Shown: piece after piece, positions 7,792 to 15,334 of the stretch | Numbering within the stretch: the stretch's first letter is position 1 | How the letters are laid out: each line of letters begins with the position of its first letter | Assembly (NCBI RefSeq): GCF_003602095.1 | Contig: NZ_RAHH01000014.1 | Coordinates: 84,340-148,339 of the forward strand | From: Rahnella woolbedingensis | Lineage (GTDB): Bacteria > Pseudomonadota > Gammaproteobacteria > Enterobacterales > Enterobacteriaceae | Length of the DNA stretch: 64,000 nucleotides | Direction of reading: 5' to 3' | The notes under the pieces: generated by a model | What the model was told of the DNA's origin: nothing | Databases searched by the model: none | What the model saw: only the letters and a program-made list of their open reading frames with translations | Position numbers and translations under genes: made by a program

Positions 7792-10494
7792 TTACTGCCA
7801 GCCGTAACGACGAACGAACCAGCCTTTCACGCACTGAGTCAGCACCATATAGCCCGCCAGAATCGCGATCAGCCACGGGAAATAGCTCAGCGGCAGCGCC
7901 TGCAATTGCAGGAATCCGGCAACCGGCGAATAAATCAGGGCGATACCGGTGACCACCACCATCAGCGTCATGATGCACAGCGGCCAGGAGGCGCGGCTCT
8001 GAATAAACGGCACTTTACGGGTGCGGATCATATGCACAATCAGCGTCTGCGACAGCAGCCCTTCGATGAACCAGCCGGATTGGAACAGCGTCTGTGCTTC
8101 AACGGTATTGGCTTTAAACACCCACCACATCAGGCTGAAGGTCAGAATGTCAAACACAGAACTGATCGGCCCGAAGAACACCATAAAGCGGCCGATATCA
8201 CCGGCGTTCCAGCGCTGTGGTTTTGCCAGCTGTTCTTCATCGACGTTATCAAACGGGATCGCCACCTGAGACACATCGTAAATCAGATTCTGGATCAGCA
8301 GATGCAGCGGCAACATCGGCAGGAACGGCAGGAAGGCGCTGGCCACCAGCACGCTGAACACGTTACCGAAGTTGGAGCTGGCGGTCATTTTGATGTATTT
8401 CAGCATGTTGGCGAAAGTTCTGCGCCCTTCCGTCACGCCCTGCTCCAGCACCATCAGGCTTTTTTCCAGCAGAATAATGTCAGCCGCTTCTTTGGCGATA
8501 TCCACCGCGGAATCCACAGAAATGCCGATATCTGCCGCACGCAGCGCCGGTGCATCATTAATGCCGTCACCCATGAAACCGACCACATGCCCTTCGCCTC
8601 GCAACACGCGCACGATGCGTTCTTTATGCATCGGCGTCAGTTTGGCAAACACCGTGGTTTCGCGGGCGACATGCAGCAGCTGTAAATCGTCCAGTACATC
8701 GATATCGCTGCCGATCAGCACCGTTTCTGCGCGTAATCCGACATCTTTGCAGACTTTACGCGCCACCAGCGGATTATCACCGGTGAGGATTTTCACGGTG
8801 ACGCCTTTACGTTGCAGTGCTTCCAGCGCCGGTGCGGTGCTCTCTTTTGGCGGATCGAGGAACGCGATATATCCGGCCAGGATCAGGCTGGATTCATCGG
8901 TCACGCCGTAACCCTGGGTACGCGACGGCATCACTTTATGCGCCACGGCCACCACGCGCAGCCCTTGCTGGTTCAGGTCGTCGGTAATGCGGCGGATGCG
9001 CCCGAGCAGCACATCGGTCAGCGGTACAATCTCACCGTTGAGCTGTACCAGCGTACAAATCGACAGCATTTCTTCCAGCGCGCCTTTGCAAATCAGACGG
9101 TGGTTCTGGTCGTTTTCTGCCACAACCACGGACATACGGCGGCGGTCGAAATCAAACGGAATTTCATCCACTTTCAGCGAGTTATGCGCCCCACTGGCAT
9201 CGCCCGCTTCCAGCACGGCAACATCCAGCAGGTTTTTCAGGCCGGTCTGATAGTGGCTGTTCAGCCACGCCAGATGCAGCACGTCATCACTGGTCACACC
9301 CAGTACGTCGGTGTGGCGCTCGAGCACGATTTTATCCTGCGTCAGCGTGCCGGTTTTATCGGTGCAGAGAATGTCCATCGCGCCGAAGTTCTGGATAGCG
9401 TCCAGACGTTTGACGATCACTTTCTGGCGGGAAAGTTTGACTGCGCCTTTCGCCAGCGTCGAGGTGACAATCATCGGCAGCATTTCAGGCGTCAGGCCCA
9501 CGGCCACGGAGAGCGCAAACAGCGCCGCTTCCCACCAGTCGCCTTTGGTATAGCCGTTGATCACCAGCACCACCGGCGTCATCACCATCATAAAACGGAT
9601 CAGCAGCCAGCTGACTTTGCTGATCCCGGCCTGGAACGCATTCGGTTGGGTATCTTCCTGCACCACGCGTTCAGCCAACTGACCGAACCAGGTTTTGCTG
9701 CCGGTGGCGATCACCATCGCGATGGCGGTGCCGCTGACCACGTTGGTGCCCATAAAGCACAGGGTGTTCAGTTCGAGCGGATCAGCCGCAATCGGTTTTT
9801 TCTCCCAGGCATGCTTTTCTACCGGCAGGGATTCACCGGTCAGCGCCGCCTGGCTGATAAACAAATCCTTGGCGGAGAGAATACGCAAATCTGCCGGGAT
9901 CATATCCCCCGCCGAAAGCTTGATCAGATCACCCGGCACCAGTTGGCTGATCGCTACCTCCGCCGTTTCGCTGCGCCCGTTTTGCGCGTCACTGCGCAGC
10001 ACGGTGGCGGTGTTGCTGACCATCGCTTTCAGCGCATCGGCGGCTTTGTTGGAGCGCGCTTCCTGAATGAAGTGCATGAAAGTGGAAATAAACACCATCG
10101 CGCCGATGACCAGCGCCGCCGTGAGGTCATCGGTCGCGTAAGACACCAGACCGAGCACGGTCAGCAGCAGGTTGAACGGATTACGGTAACAGTGCCACAG
10201 ATGCAGCCACCACGGCGCAGGTTGCTGGTCGCCGGTCTGATTGAGGCCGGAAACCTCGCGGATAGCGTCGGCTTCCTGCGCCGTCAGCCCTTCAGGATGG
10301 CTGGCAAATTGCAGGTACAGCTGGTCTTCTGTCGCACGGGCACACGCCTGACAATGCGCGGCCATCGCCGCAGGAACAGCCTGCGCGGCGCGGCCTGGCA
10401 CATTTTCGAGCATCGGATCGCGACGAACTAAACGGCGCGGTAAGTTGCGGCTGAGCGCAGTGAGCAGCCGGGAAGTGAAATTTTTGAACATCAT
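7792..10494 (-). CDS. mgtA: Mg2+-importing P-type ATPase MgtA
   Basis: About 900 residues, a P3B-type ATPase very close to E. coli MgtA (898 aa). TGES (actuator, near 219-222), DKTGT (phosphorylation Asp near 379) and GDGIND (hinge) are all present, with ten transmembrane helices expected. It imports Mg2+ across the inner membrane when magnesium is scarce. Adjacent ATG codons at 10494 and 10491 both lie at workable distance from AAGG; the second aligns with the E. coli start. A long, structured leader with mgtL and a PhoP box lies upstream (see separate entries), so regulation by PhoPQ and by the leader is strongly indicated. Confidence 0.95.
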   Translation of the reverse strand: MMFKNFTSRLLTALSRNLPRRLVRRDPMLENVPGRAAQAVPAAMAAHCQACARATEDQLYLQFASHPEGLTAQEADAIREVSGLNQTGDQQPAPWWLHLWHCYRNPFNLLLTVLGLVSYATDDLTAALVIGAMVFISTFMHFIQEARSNKAADALKAMVSNTATVLRSDAQNGRSETAEVAISQLVPGDLIKLSAGDMIPADLRILSAKDLFISQAALTGESLPVEKHAWEKKPIAADPLELNTLCFMGTNVVSGTAIAMVIATGSKTWFGQLAERVVQEDTQPNAFQAGISKVSWLLIRFMMVMTPVVLVINGYTKGDWWEAALFALSVAVGLTPEMLPMIVTSTLAKGAVKLSRQKVIVKRLDAIQNFGAMDILCTDKTGTLTQDKIVLERHTDVLGVTSDDVLHLAWLNSHYQTGLKNLLDVAVLEAGDASGAHNSLKVDEIPFDFDRRRMSVVVAENDQNHRLICKGALEEMLSICTLVQLNGEIVPLTDVLLGRIRRITDDLNQQGLRVVAVAHKVMPSRTQGYGVTDESSLILAGYIAFLDPPKESTAPALEALQRKGVTVKILTGDNPLVARKVCKDVGLRAETVLIGSDIDVLDDLQLLHVARETTVFAKLTPMHKERIVRVLRGEGHVVGFMGDGINDAPALRAADIGISVDSAVDIAKEAADIILLEKSLMVLEQGVTEGRRTFANMLKYIKMTASSNFGNVFSVLVASAFLPFLPMLPLHLLIQNLIYDVSQVAIPFDNVDEEQLAKPQRWNAGDIGRFMVFFGPISSVFDILTFSLMWWVFKANTVEAQTLFQSGWFIEGLLSQTLIVHMIRTRKVPFIQSRASWPLCIMTLMVVVTGIALIYSPVAGFLQLQALPLSYFPWLIAILAGYMVLTQCVKGWFVRRYGWQ

Positions 10495-10500
10495 TCGCAC

Positions 10501-10778
10501 CTTATTGCGCCCACGGCAAAACGGCCGCAGACGGGCAAAAGGGTTGTAACAAAACAGGGGCGAACGAAGAAACGCGCACCACCGCTTACCTGATAACTTT
10601 TAACGTCACGGTAAGCAGCAGCAAAAAGCGGATGCTTACCGGATCACAACGGACCTACAGAATTGGGGTCAGGTTCCATGGGTTTTCACCTCCGGTAAGG
10701 AACGGTCTGGAAATTCATACGCATCGGGTATAAAAATCCGTTAGGGTAGAGCTGTTAAGTACGCCTCGGGCGTATTTT
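10501..10778 (-). promoter_or_regulatory. mgtA 5' leader with alternative stem-loop segments
   Basis: The RNA between the predicted start of transcription and mgtA is about 280 nt, close to the 264 nt of the E. coli leader. Four segments can pair in turn (read on the minus strand): segment 1 CTTACCGG at 10699-10692, segment 2 CCGGTAAGCA at 10642-10633, segment 3 TGCTTACCG at 10617-10609, segment 4 GGTAAGCGG at 10590-10582. Segments 1:2, 2:3 and 3:4 are mutually exclusive. The mgtL reading frame lies between segments 1 and 2, so ribosome position can choose the fold. In E. coli and Salmonella this leader senses Mg2+ and proline and controls Rho-dependent termination. Confidence 0.8.
10644..10679 (-). 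CDS. mgtL: mgtA leader peptide MgtL, 11 residues
   Basis: A short reading frame MEPDPNSVGPL starts at the ATG at 10679 after a very strong ribosome-binding site (GGAGGTG). The first five residues MEPDP are identical to MgtL of E. coli and Salmonella, where the acidic-proline run destabilises the translating ribosome in low Mg2+. The rest differs: the enteric peptide has 17 residues and an arginine-rich tail, this one stops after 11. Three prolines remain (positions 3, 5, 10). Its stop codon touches leader segment 2. The function is by homology and position; translation has not been shown. Confidence 0.82.
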   Translation of the reverse strand: MEPDPNSVGPL

Positions 10779-10784
10779 TCGCGA

Positions 10785-10819
10785 ATTATAGACCTGTTTA
10801 CTGCAACCGAACTTAAACC
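10785..10819 (-). promoter_or_regulatory. PhoP-activated mgtA promoter (PhoP box and -10)
   Basis: On the minus strand GGTTTA, five bases, then GGTTGC (10819-10803) forms a direct-repeat PhoP box; the first hexamer is perfect and the second matches four of six. Exactly 12 bases later is a perfect TATAAT (10790-10785). This box-to-minus-10 distance is the one known for PhoP-dependent promoters such as E. coli mgtA. The box ends 28 bases from the divergent treR start. Confidence 0.82.
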
Positions 10820-10847
10820 TGATCAAACTTAACCATACAAAATAACT

Positions 10848-11798
10848 ATGCAAAATCGCCTGACCATAAATGACATTGCGCGCCTGAGCGGCGTCGGAAA
10901 ATCCACGGTTTCCCGCGTTTTAAATAACGAAGGCAATGTCAGCCCGCAAACCCGCGAACGCGTGTTGCAGGTGATTGAGCAGCAACATTTCAGCCCGTCG
11001 AAATCAGCGCGGGCGATGCGCGGATTCAGCGATAAAATCGTGGCGATCATCGTTTCGCGTCTCGACTCTCCGTCGGAGAATCAGGCTGTCCGCGCCATGC
11101 TGCCGCTGTTTTATCAGCAGGGTTATGACCCGATTGTGCTGGAAAGCCAGTTCAGCGCCGAGCGTGTCAAAGAGCATTTGCAGGTGCTGAAACAGCGCAA
11201 TATCGACGGCGTGGTGTTGTTTGGTTTTACCGGTTTGTCGGCGCAGATGCTGACGCCGTGGCAGGACAAACTGGTGATGCTGGCGCGCGATATACCGGGG
11301 CTGTCGTCGGTATGTTATGACGATGCAGGCGCAGTACAGCTGCTGATGCAAAAGGTGCTTGCGCAGAACCTGCGTGAAATCGGCTTTATCGGCGTCTCTG
11401 CGCAGGACACCACCACCGGTCAGCGGCGCAGCGAAGCCTATCAGACATTCTGTCAGGAACATGGCCTGACGCCGCACATGGCGCTGGGCGAACTCACTTA
11501 TCAGAGCGGTTTCGAGCTGATCCCGCAATTGCTGAAAAGCAACGTACAGGCGGTGATTTGCGCCTCCGATACGATTGCTATTGGTGCACAAAAACACCTG
11601 CAACAGCAGCAAATTACCGGTGTACAGGTCTGCGGTATCGGTAACAACCCGCTGTTACGCTTCCTTTTCCCGGAGTCTCTGTCGGTTGAACTCGGCTACG
11701 GCGAAGGCGGTGAGGCCGCGGCTAAGCAGTTGCTGGCACAGCTCAACGATTCGGCGCCCCTGCAACAACGCATTATTCCGGGAAAACTCTCCGCCTGA
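10848..11798 (+). CDS. treR: Trehalose operon repressor TreR (LacI family)
   Basis: 316 residues, as in E. coli (315). The N-terminal helix-turn-helix and hinge (LTINDIARLSGVGKSTVSRV, residues 5-24) are typical for LacI/GalR, followed by a periplasmic-binding-protein-like domain. In E. coli TreR binds trehalose-6-phosphate as inducer and represses treBC. It is encoded directly upstream of treB here, and a perfect palindrome that suits it lies in the gap. It is divergent from mgtA; its own promoter must overlap the PhoP-controlled region. Confidence 0.94.
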   Translation: MQNRLTINDIARLSGVGKSTVSRVLNNEGNVSPQTRERVLQVIEQQHFSPSKSARAMRGFSDKIVAIIVSRLDSPSENQAVRAMLPLFYQQGYDPIVLESQFSAERVKEHLQVLKQRNIDGVVLFGFTGLSAQMLTPWQDKLVMLARDIPGLSSVCYDDAGAVQLLMQKVLAQNLREIGFIGVSAQDTTTGQRRSEAYQTFCQEHGLTPHMALGELTYQSGFELIPQLLKSNVQAVICASDTIAIGAQKHLQQQQITGVQVCGIGNNPLLRFLFPESLSVELGYGEGGEAAAKQLLAQLNDSAPLQQRIIPGKLSA

Positions 11799-11851
11799 TC
11801 TCCCCTGCTTTCTGCCCTCTGCTTTTGCGAAAAGCAGAAACTTTGTGATCG

Positions 11852-11878
11852 TCCCGGCAAAACCGGGAACGTTCCCGG
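11852..11878. promoter_or_regulatory. TreR operator upstream of treB
   Basis: CCGGGAACGTTCCCGG (11863-11878) is a perfect 16-bp palindrome of the LacI-family type with the GAACGTTC core expected for TreR. An overlapping imperfect repeat, TCCCGG then CCGGGA (11852-11867), may be a second half-set. TGTGATC at 11844 could be half of a CRP site, but its second half is not convincing. Confidence 0.78.
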
Positions 11879-11951
11879 ACAAGTTCCCACCGCCTTCGCT
11901 ATGCTTGAACCGTACCCTACACACTTACGCAAAAATCACAGGCCATTCCCT

Positions 11952-13370
11952 ATGAGCAAAGTTAAGCAACAGGATGTTGATCAGCTGATCGCCCTCGTCG
12001 GCGGCAGCGACAATATCGCGATGGTGACTCACTGCATTACGCGTCTTCGTTTTGTCCTCAATGACCCGTCCAAAGCCGATCCGAAAGGGCTCGAAGCCCT
12101 GCCGATGGTCAAAGGCTGTTTCACCAACGCCGGACAGTTTCAGGTGGTTATCGGCCCGGAAGTGGATGATTACTACAAAGTCCTGATCGCCAGCACCGGT
12201 AAAAGCGCTGCCGGGAAAGAGCAGGCCAAAGTCGCCGCCCGCCAGAACATGAGCTGGTTTGAGCGCAGTATTTCCCACTTCGCGGAAATCTTCTTCCCGC
12301 TGTTACCGGCGCTGATTAGCGGCGGTTTGATCCTCGGTTTCCGTAACGTCATCGGGGAGATCCCGATGAGTGACGGCCAGACGCTGGCGCAAATGCATCC
12401 GCTGTGGCAATCCATTTACGACTTCCTGTGGCTGCTCGGCGAAGCGGTGTTTATGTTCCTGCCGGTGGCGGTGTGCTGGTCAACGGTCAAAAAAATGGGC
12501 GGCACCGAAATCCTCGGGATCGTGCTCGGTATCACCCTGGTTTCTCCGCAGCTGATGAACTCCTACAACCTCGGGCAGCAAATCCCTGAGGTGTGGAATT
12601 TTGGCTGGTTCACTATCGAAAAAGTCGGTTATCAGGCGCAGGTTATTCCTTCCGTTCTCGCCGGTATGGCGCTGGCGATGATAGAAAATGGCCTGAAACG
12701 CATCATCCCTAATTACCTGTATCTGGTGATTGTCCCCGTTACGTCACTGATTATTGCGGTGTTCCTGGCGCACACGCTGATCGGGCCGTTTGGCCGCATG
12801 ATTGGCGACGGCGTGGCCTTCGCGGTGAAATTCGTGATGACCGGCAGCCTCGCGCCGATCGGTGCCGCGCTGTTTGGTTTCCTCTACGCACCGCTGGTCA
12901 TCACCGGCGTGCATCAGACGACGCTCGCCATCGATATGCAGATGGTACAAAGCACCGGCGGAACCCCGGTCTGGCCGCTGATTGCCCTGTCTAACATTGC
13001 TCAGGCCGCCGCAGTCGTCGGCGTGATTATCGTCAGCCGTAAACACAACGAGCGTGAGATTTCCGTGCCTGCGGCGATTTCCGCCTTCCTCGGCGTGACC
13101 GAACCGGCGATGTACGGGATCAACCTGAAATACCGCTTCCCGATGCTGTGCGCGATGATCGGCTCGGCGTTTGCCGGTCTGATTTGCGGCCTGTTCCACG
13201 TCACGGCGAATGGCATCGGCGTCGGCGGATTGCCGGGTATTTTGTCCATCAAACCGCAGTTCTGGAGCATCTACGCGCTGGCGATGCTGGTGGCGATTGT
13301 GGTGCCGATTACTCTGACCGTGCTGGTTTACCAGCGCAAAGCCCGCCGTGGTGAACTGGCTGTGGTGTAA
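11952..13370 (+). CDS. treB: Trehalose-specific PTS enzyme IIBC
   Basis: 472 residues, the same size as E. coli TreB (473). The N-terminal IIB domain carries the phosphorylated cysteine in the MVTHCITRLRFVL region (near residue 26), followed by the IIC domain of about ten transmembrane helices with the conserved GITEPA-like segment (GVTEPAMYG near residue 383). It takes up trehalose and releases trehalose-6-phosphate inside; the IIA function normally comes from the glucose enzyme Crr. An in-frame ATG at 11901 exists, but the one at 11952 fits the family start. treC follows 22 bp later. Confidence 0.94.
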   Translation: MSKVKQQDVDQLIALVGGSDNIAMVTHCITRLRFVLNDPSKADPKGLEALPMVKGCFTNAGQFQVVIGPEVDDYYKVLIASTGKSAAGKEQAKVAARQNMSWFERSISHFAEIFFPLLPALISGGLILGFRNVIGEIPMSDGQTLAQMHPLWQSIYDFLWLLGEAVFMFLPVAVCWSTVKKMGGTEILGIVLGITLVSPQLMNSYNLGQQIPEVWNFGWFTIEKVGYQAQVIPSVLAGMALAMIENGLKRIIPNYLYLVIVPVTSLIIAVFLAHTLIGPFGRMIGDGVAFAVKFVMTGSLAPIGAALFGFLYAPLVITGVHQTTLAIDMQMVQSTGGTPVWPLIALSNIAQAAAVVGVIIVSRKHNEREISVPAAISAFLGVTEPAMYGINLKYRFPMLCAMIGSAFAGLICGLFHVTANGIGVGGLPGILSIKPQFWSIYALAMLVAIVVPITLTVLVYQRKARRGELAVV

Positions 13371-13392
13371 GACATTCAAGAAGGAAAATGGA

Positions 13393-15036
13393 ATGAACAG
13401 CGAATTGCCGTGGTGGAAAAACGGCGTGATTTACCAGATTTATCCAAAGAGTTTTCAGGACACTACGGGCAGCGGCACCGGTGATATCAACGGGATTACG
13501 CAGCGTCTGGATTACCTGAAAACGCTGGGCGTCGATGCCCTGTGGCTGACGCCGATGTACCTGTCGCCGCAGATTGATAACGGCTACGACGTGGCGGATT
13601 ACTGCGCGATTGATCCGGCTTACGGCACGCTCGAAGACTTCGAGCGGCTGACCGCCGAGGCCCATCAGCGCGGGATCCGCATCGTGATGGATATGGTGTT
13701 TAACCACACCTCGACGCACCATGAATGGTTCCGCCAGTCGCAGGATCCGGGCAGTCCGTTCCGCCCGTTTTATATCTGGCGCGACAGCGCAACGGAAGGC
13801 GGCCCGCCGAATAACTGGCGTTCTAAATTCGGTGGGGGCGCCTGGCAATGGCATGAAACCAGCGGCCAGTACTATCTGCATCTGTTCGCGACCGAACAGG
13901 CCGATCTCAACTGGGAATACCCGCCGGTGCGGGAAGCGCTGAAAAAAGTCTGTCAGTTCTGGGCAGATAAAGGCGTCGACGGACTGCGGCTGGACGTGAT
14001 CAATCTGGTATCAAAACAGCAGGATTTCCCTTTCGACAACGCCGGTGATGGCCGCCGTTTTTACACTGACGGCCCGCGCATTCACGAGTTTTTACAGGAA
14101 TTCAGCCGCGATGTGTTTAAACCGCTCGGGCTGATGACGGTCGGCGAAATGTCTTCAACTAAACTGGAACATTGCCGCCGCTACGCCGCCAATGATGGCA
14201 GCGAACTGTCGATGACGTTTAACTTCCATCACCTGAAAGTCGATTATCCGAACGGCGAAAAATGGACAGACGCGCCGCCGGATTTCGTGCAACTCAAGCA
14301 GATTTTCCGCGACTGGCAGCAGGGAATGCACGGCCATGCCTGGAACGCGCTGTTCTGGTGTAATCACGATCAGCCGCGCATTGTGTCGCGCTTTGGCGAT
14401 GAAGGCGCACTGCGCACAACGTCAGCTAAAATGCTGGCGATGGTGCTGCACGGTTTACAGGGCACGCCGTATATCTATCAGGGCGAGGAAATCGGCATGA
14501 CCAATCCGGGCTTTAAACACCTCGAGCAATACCGCGATGTGGAAAGCCTGAATATGTTTGCCGAACTGAAATCTGACGGGCGCAGCAACGAAGAACTGCT
14601 GCGCATTCTGGCGAAGAAATCACGCGATAACAGCCGCACGCCGATGCAGTGGAACGCCGGGAAACAGGCCGGATTTACCACCGGCACGCCATGGATTTCC
14701 GTCAGCCACAACGCGCAGGAAATTAATACGGAACAGGCGCTGGCGGATAAAAACTCGGTGTTTTATCTCTATCAGCAACTGATCCGTCTGCGCAAAACGC
14801 TGCCGGTGCTGACTGACGGTGATTATCAGGACCTGCTGCCAGAGCACCCGCAACTGTGGTGCTATACACGCACGGCAGGCGGCAAAACCCTGCGTGTGGT
14901 GGCGAACCTGAGCGCACAGGAACAGGCGCTCGCTTTGACGGAGTGCTCCGGCAAGACGCTGCTGAGCAATTACGGCACACCCGTCACTTCCGGCATCCTT
15001 CGTCCGTACGAGTGCCGCTGGCAACTCACCGAATAA
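13393..15036 (+). CDS. treC: Trehalose-6-phosphate hydrolase TreC
   Basis: 547 residues, GH13 family, close to E. coli TreC (551). The conserved barrel regions are visible: the DMVFNHTS segment near residue 100, GLRLDVIN (nucleophile Asp near 200), GEMSS (acid/base Glu near 253) and the NHDQPR segment near 325. It splits trehalose-6-phosphate made by TreB into glucose and glucose-6-phosphate. The start is the ATG at 13393 behind AAGAAGGAAAA, not the in-frame ATG at 13348 that overlaps treB. It forms one operon with treB. Confidence 0.95.
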   Translation: MNSELPWWKNGVIYQIYPKSFQDTTGSGTGDINGITQRLDYLKTLGVDALWLTPMYLSPQIDNGYDVADYCAIDPAYGTLEDFERLTAEAHQRGIRIVMDMVFNHTSTHHEWFRQSQDPGSPFRPFYIWRDSATEGGPPNNWRSKFGGGAWQWHETSGQYYLHLFATEQADLNWEYPPVREALKKVCQFWADKGVDGLRLDVINLVSKQQDFPFDNAGDGRRFYTDGPRIHEFLQEFSRDVFKPLGLMTVGEMSSTKLEHCRRYAANDGSELSMTFNFHHLKVDYPNGEKWTDAPPDFVQLKQIFRDWQQGMHGHAWNALFWCNHDQPRIVSRFGDEGALRTTSAKMLAMVLHGLQGTPYIYQGEEIGMTNPGFKHLEQYRDVESLNMFAELKSDGRSNEELLRILAKKSRDNSRTPMQWNAGKQAGFTTGTPWISVSHNAQEINTEQALADKNSVFYLYQQLIRLRKTLPVLTDGDYQDLLPEHPQLWCYTRTAGGKTLRVVANLSAQEQALALTECSGKTLLSNYGTPVTSGILRPYECRWQLTE

Positions 15037-15053
15037 TCTGAAATTTCGGTTCT

Positions 15054-15092
15054 GACGGGTCAGTCACATTCGTGTCTGGCCCGTTTATTTTT
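15054..15092 (+). terminator. Rho-independent terminator of treBC
   Basis: ACGGGTCAG pairs with CTGGCCCGT around a 12-base loop, then TTTATTTTTT; located 19 bases past treC. Confidence 0.87.
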
Positions 15093-15174
15093 TATGCATC
15101 TCCTTATAAAACAACACGCAAAATTCAGGCCAGAATTTACATTTGGTCATCTATTCTTCCGCTGAAAAAAATCT

Positions 15175-15188
15175 TTGTTTCAGGTCAA
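15175..15188 (+). promoter_or_regulatory. Probable FNR site upstream of nrdD
   Basis: TTGTT-TCAG-GTCAA matches the FNR consensus TTGAT-N4-ATCAA at eight of ten positions and lies 146 bases before the nrdD start. E. coli nrdDG is FNR-activated, so the site is expected, but no clear -10 was fixed relative to it. Confidence 0.5.
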
Positions 15189-15214
15189 TAAAGTGAGAAT
15201 TAACGCTCGCACCA

Positions 15215-15262
15215 ATCCTACATCTAGTGTGTATAGTACACACCCAACCCAATATATAGCGG
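15215..15262 (+). promoter_or_regulatory. Two NrdR boxes upstream of nrdD
   Basis: Box 1 is ATCCTACATCTAGTGT (15215-15230), box 2 is ACCCAATATATAGCGG (15247-15262). Against the consensus acaCwAtATaTwGtgt they score about 12 and 13 of 16. Equivalent bases are exactly 32 bp apart, the three-helical-turn spacing typical of paired NrdR boxes. NrdR represses ribonucleotide reductase genes when dATP/ATP levels are high. nrdR itself is not in the window. Confidence 0.8.
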
Positions 15263-15334
15263 TTTAACGCAAATCCCACACAACCGGCCTGCAAGCCTTG
15301 TGGGGCGCGGGATCCGCCCAAAAGGAGTTTCATT

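Noticed and set aside
8812..10431. 539-codon open frame on the plus strand
   Set aside because: It lies wholly antisense to mgtA, is rich in His, Gln and Arg as expected from reverse-complemented coding sequence, and has no recognisable domain.
11844..11860. CRP site before treB
   Set aside because: TGTGA is present but the second half (TCACA) is not; not listed as a feature.
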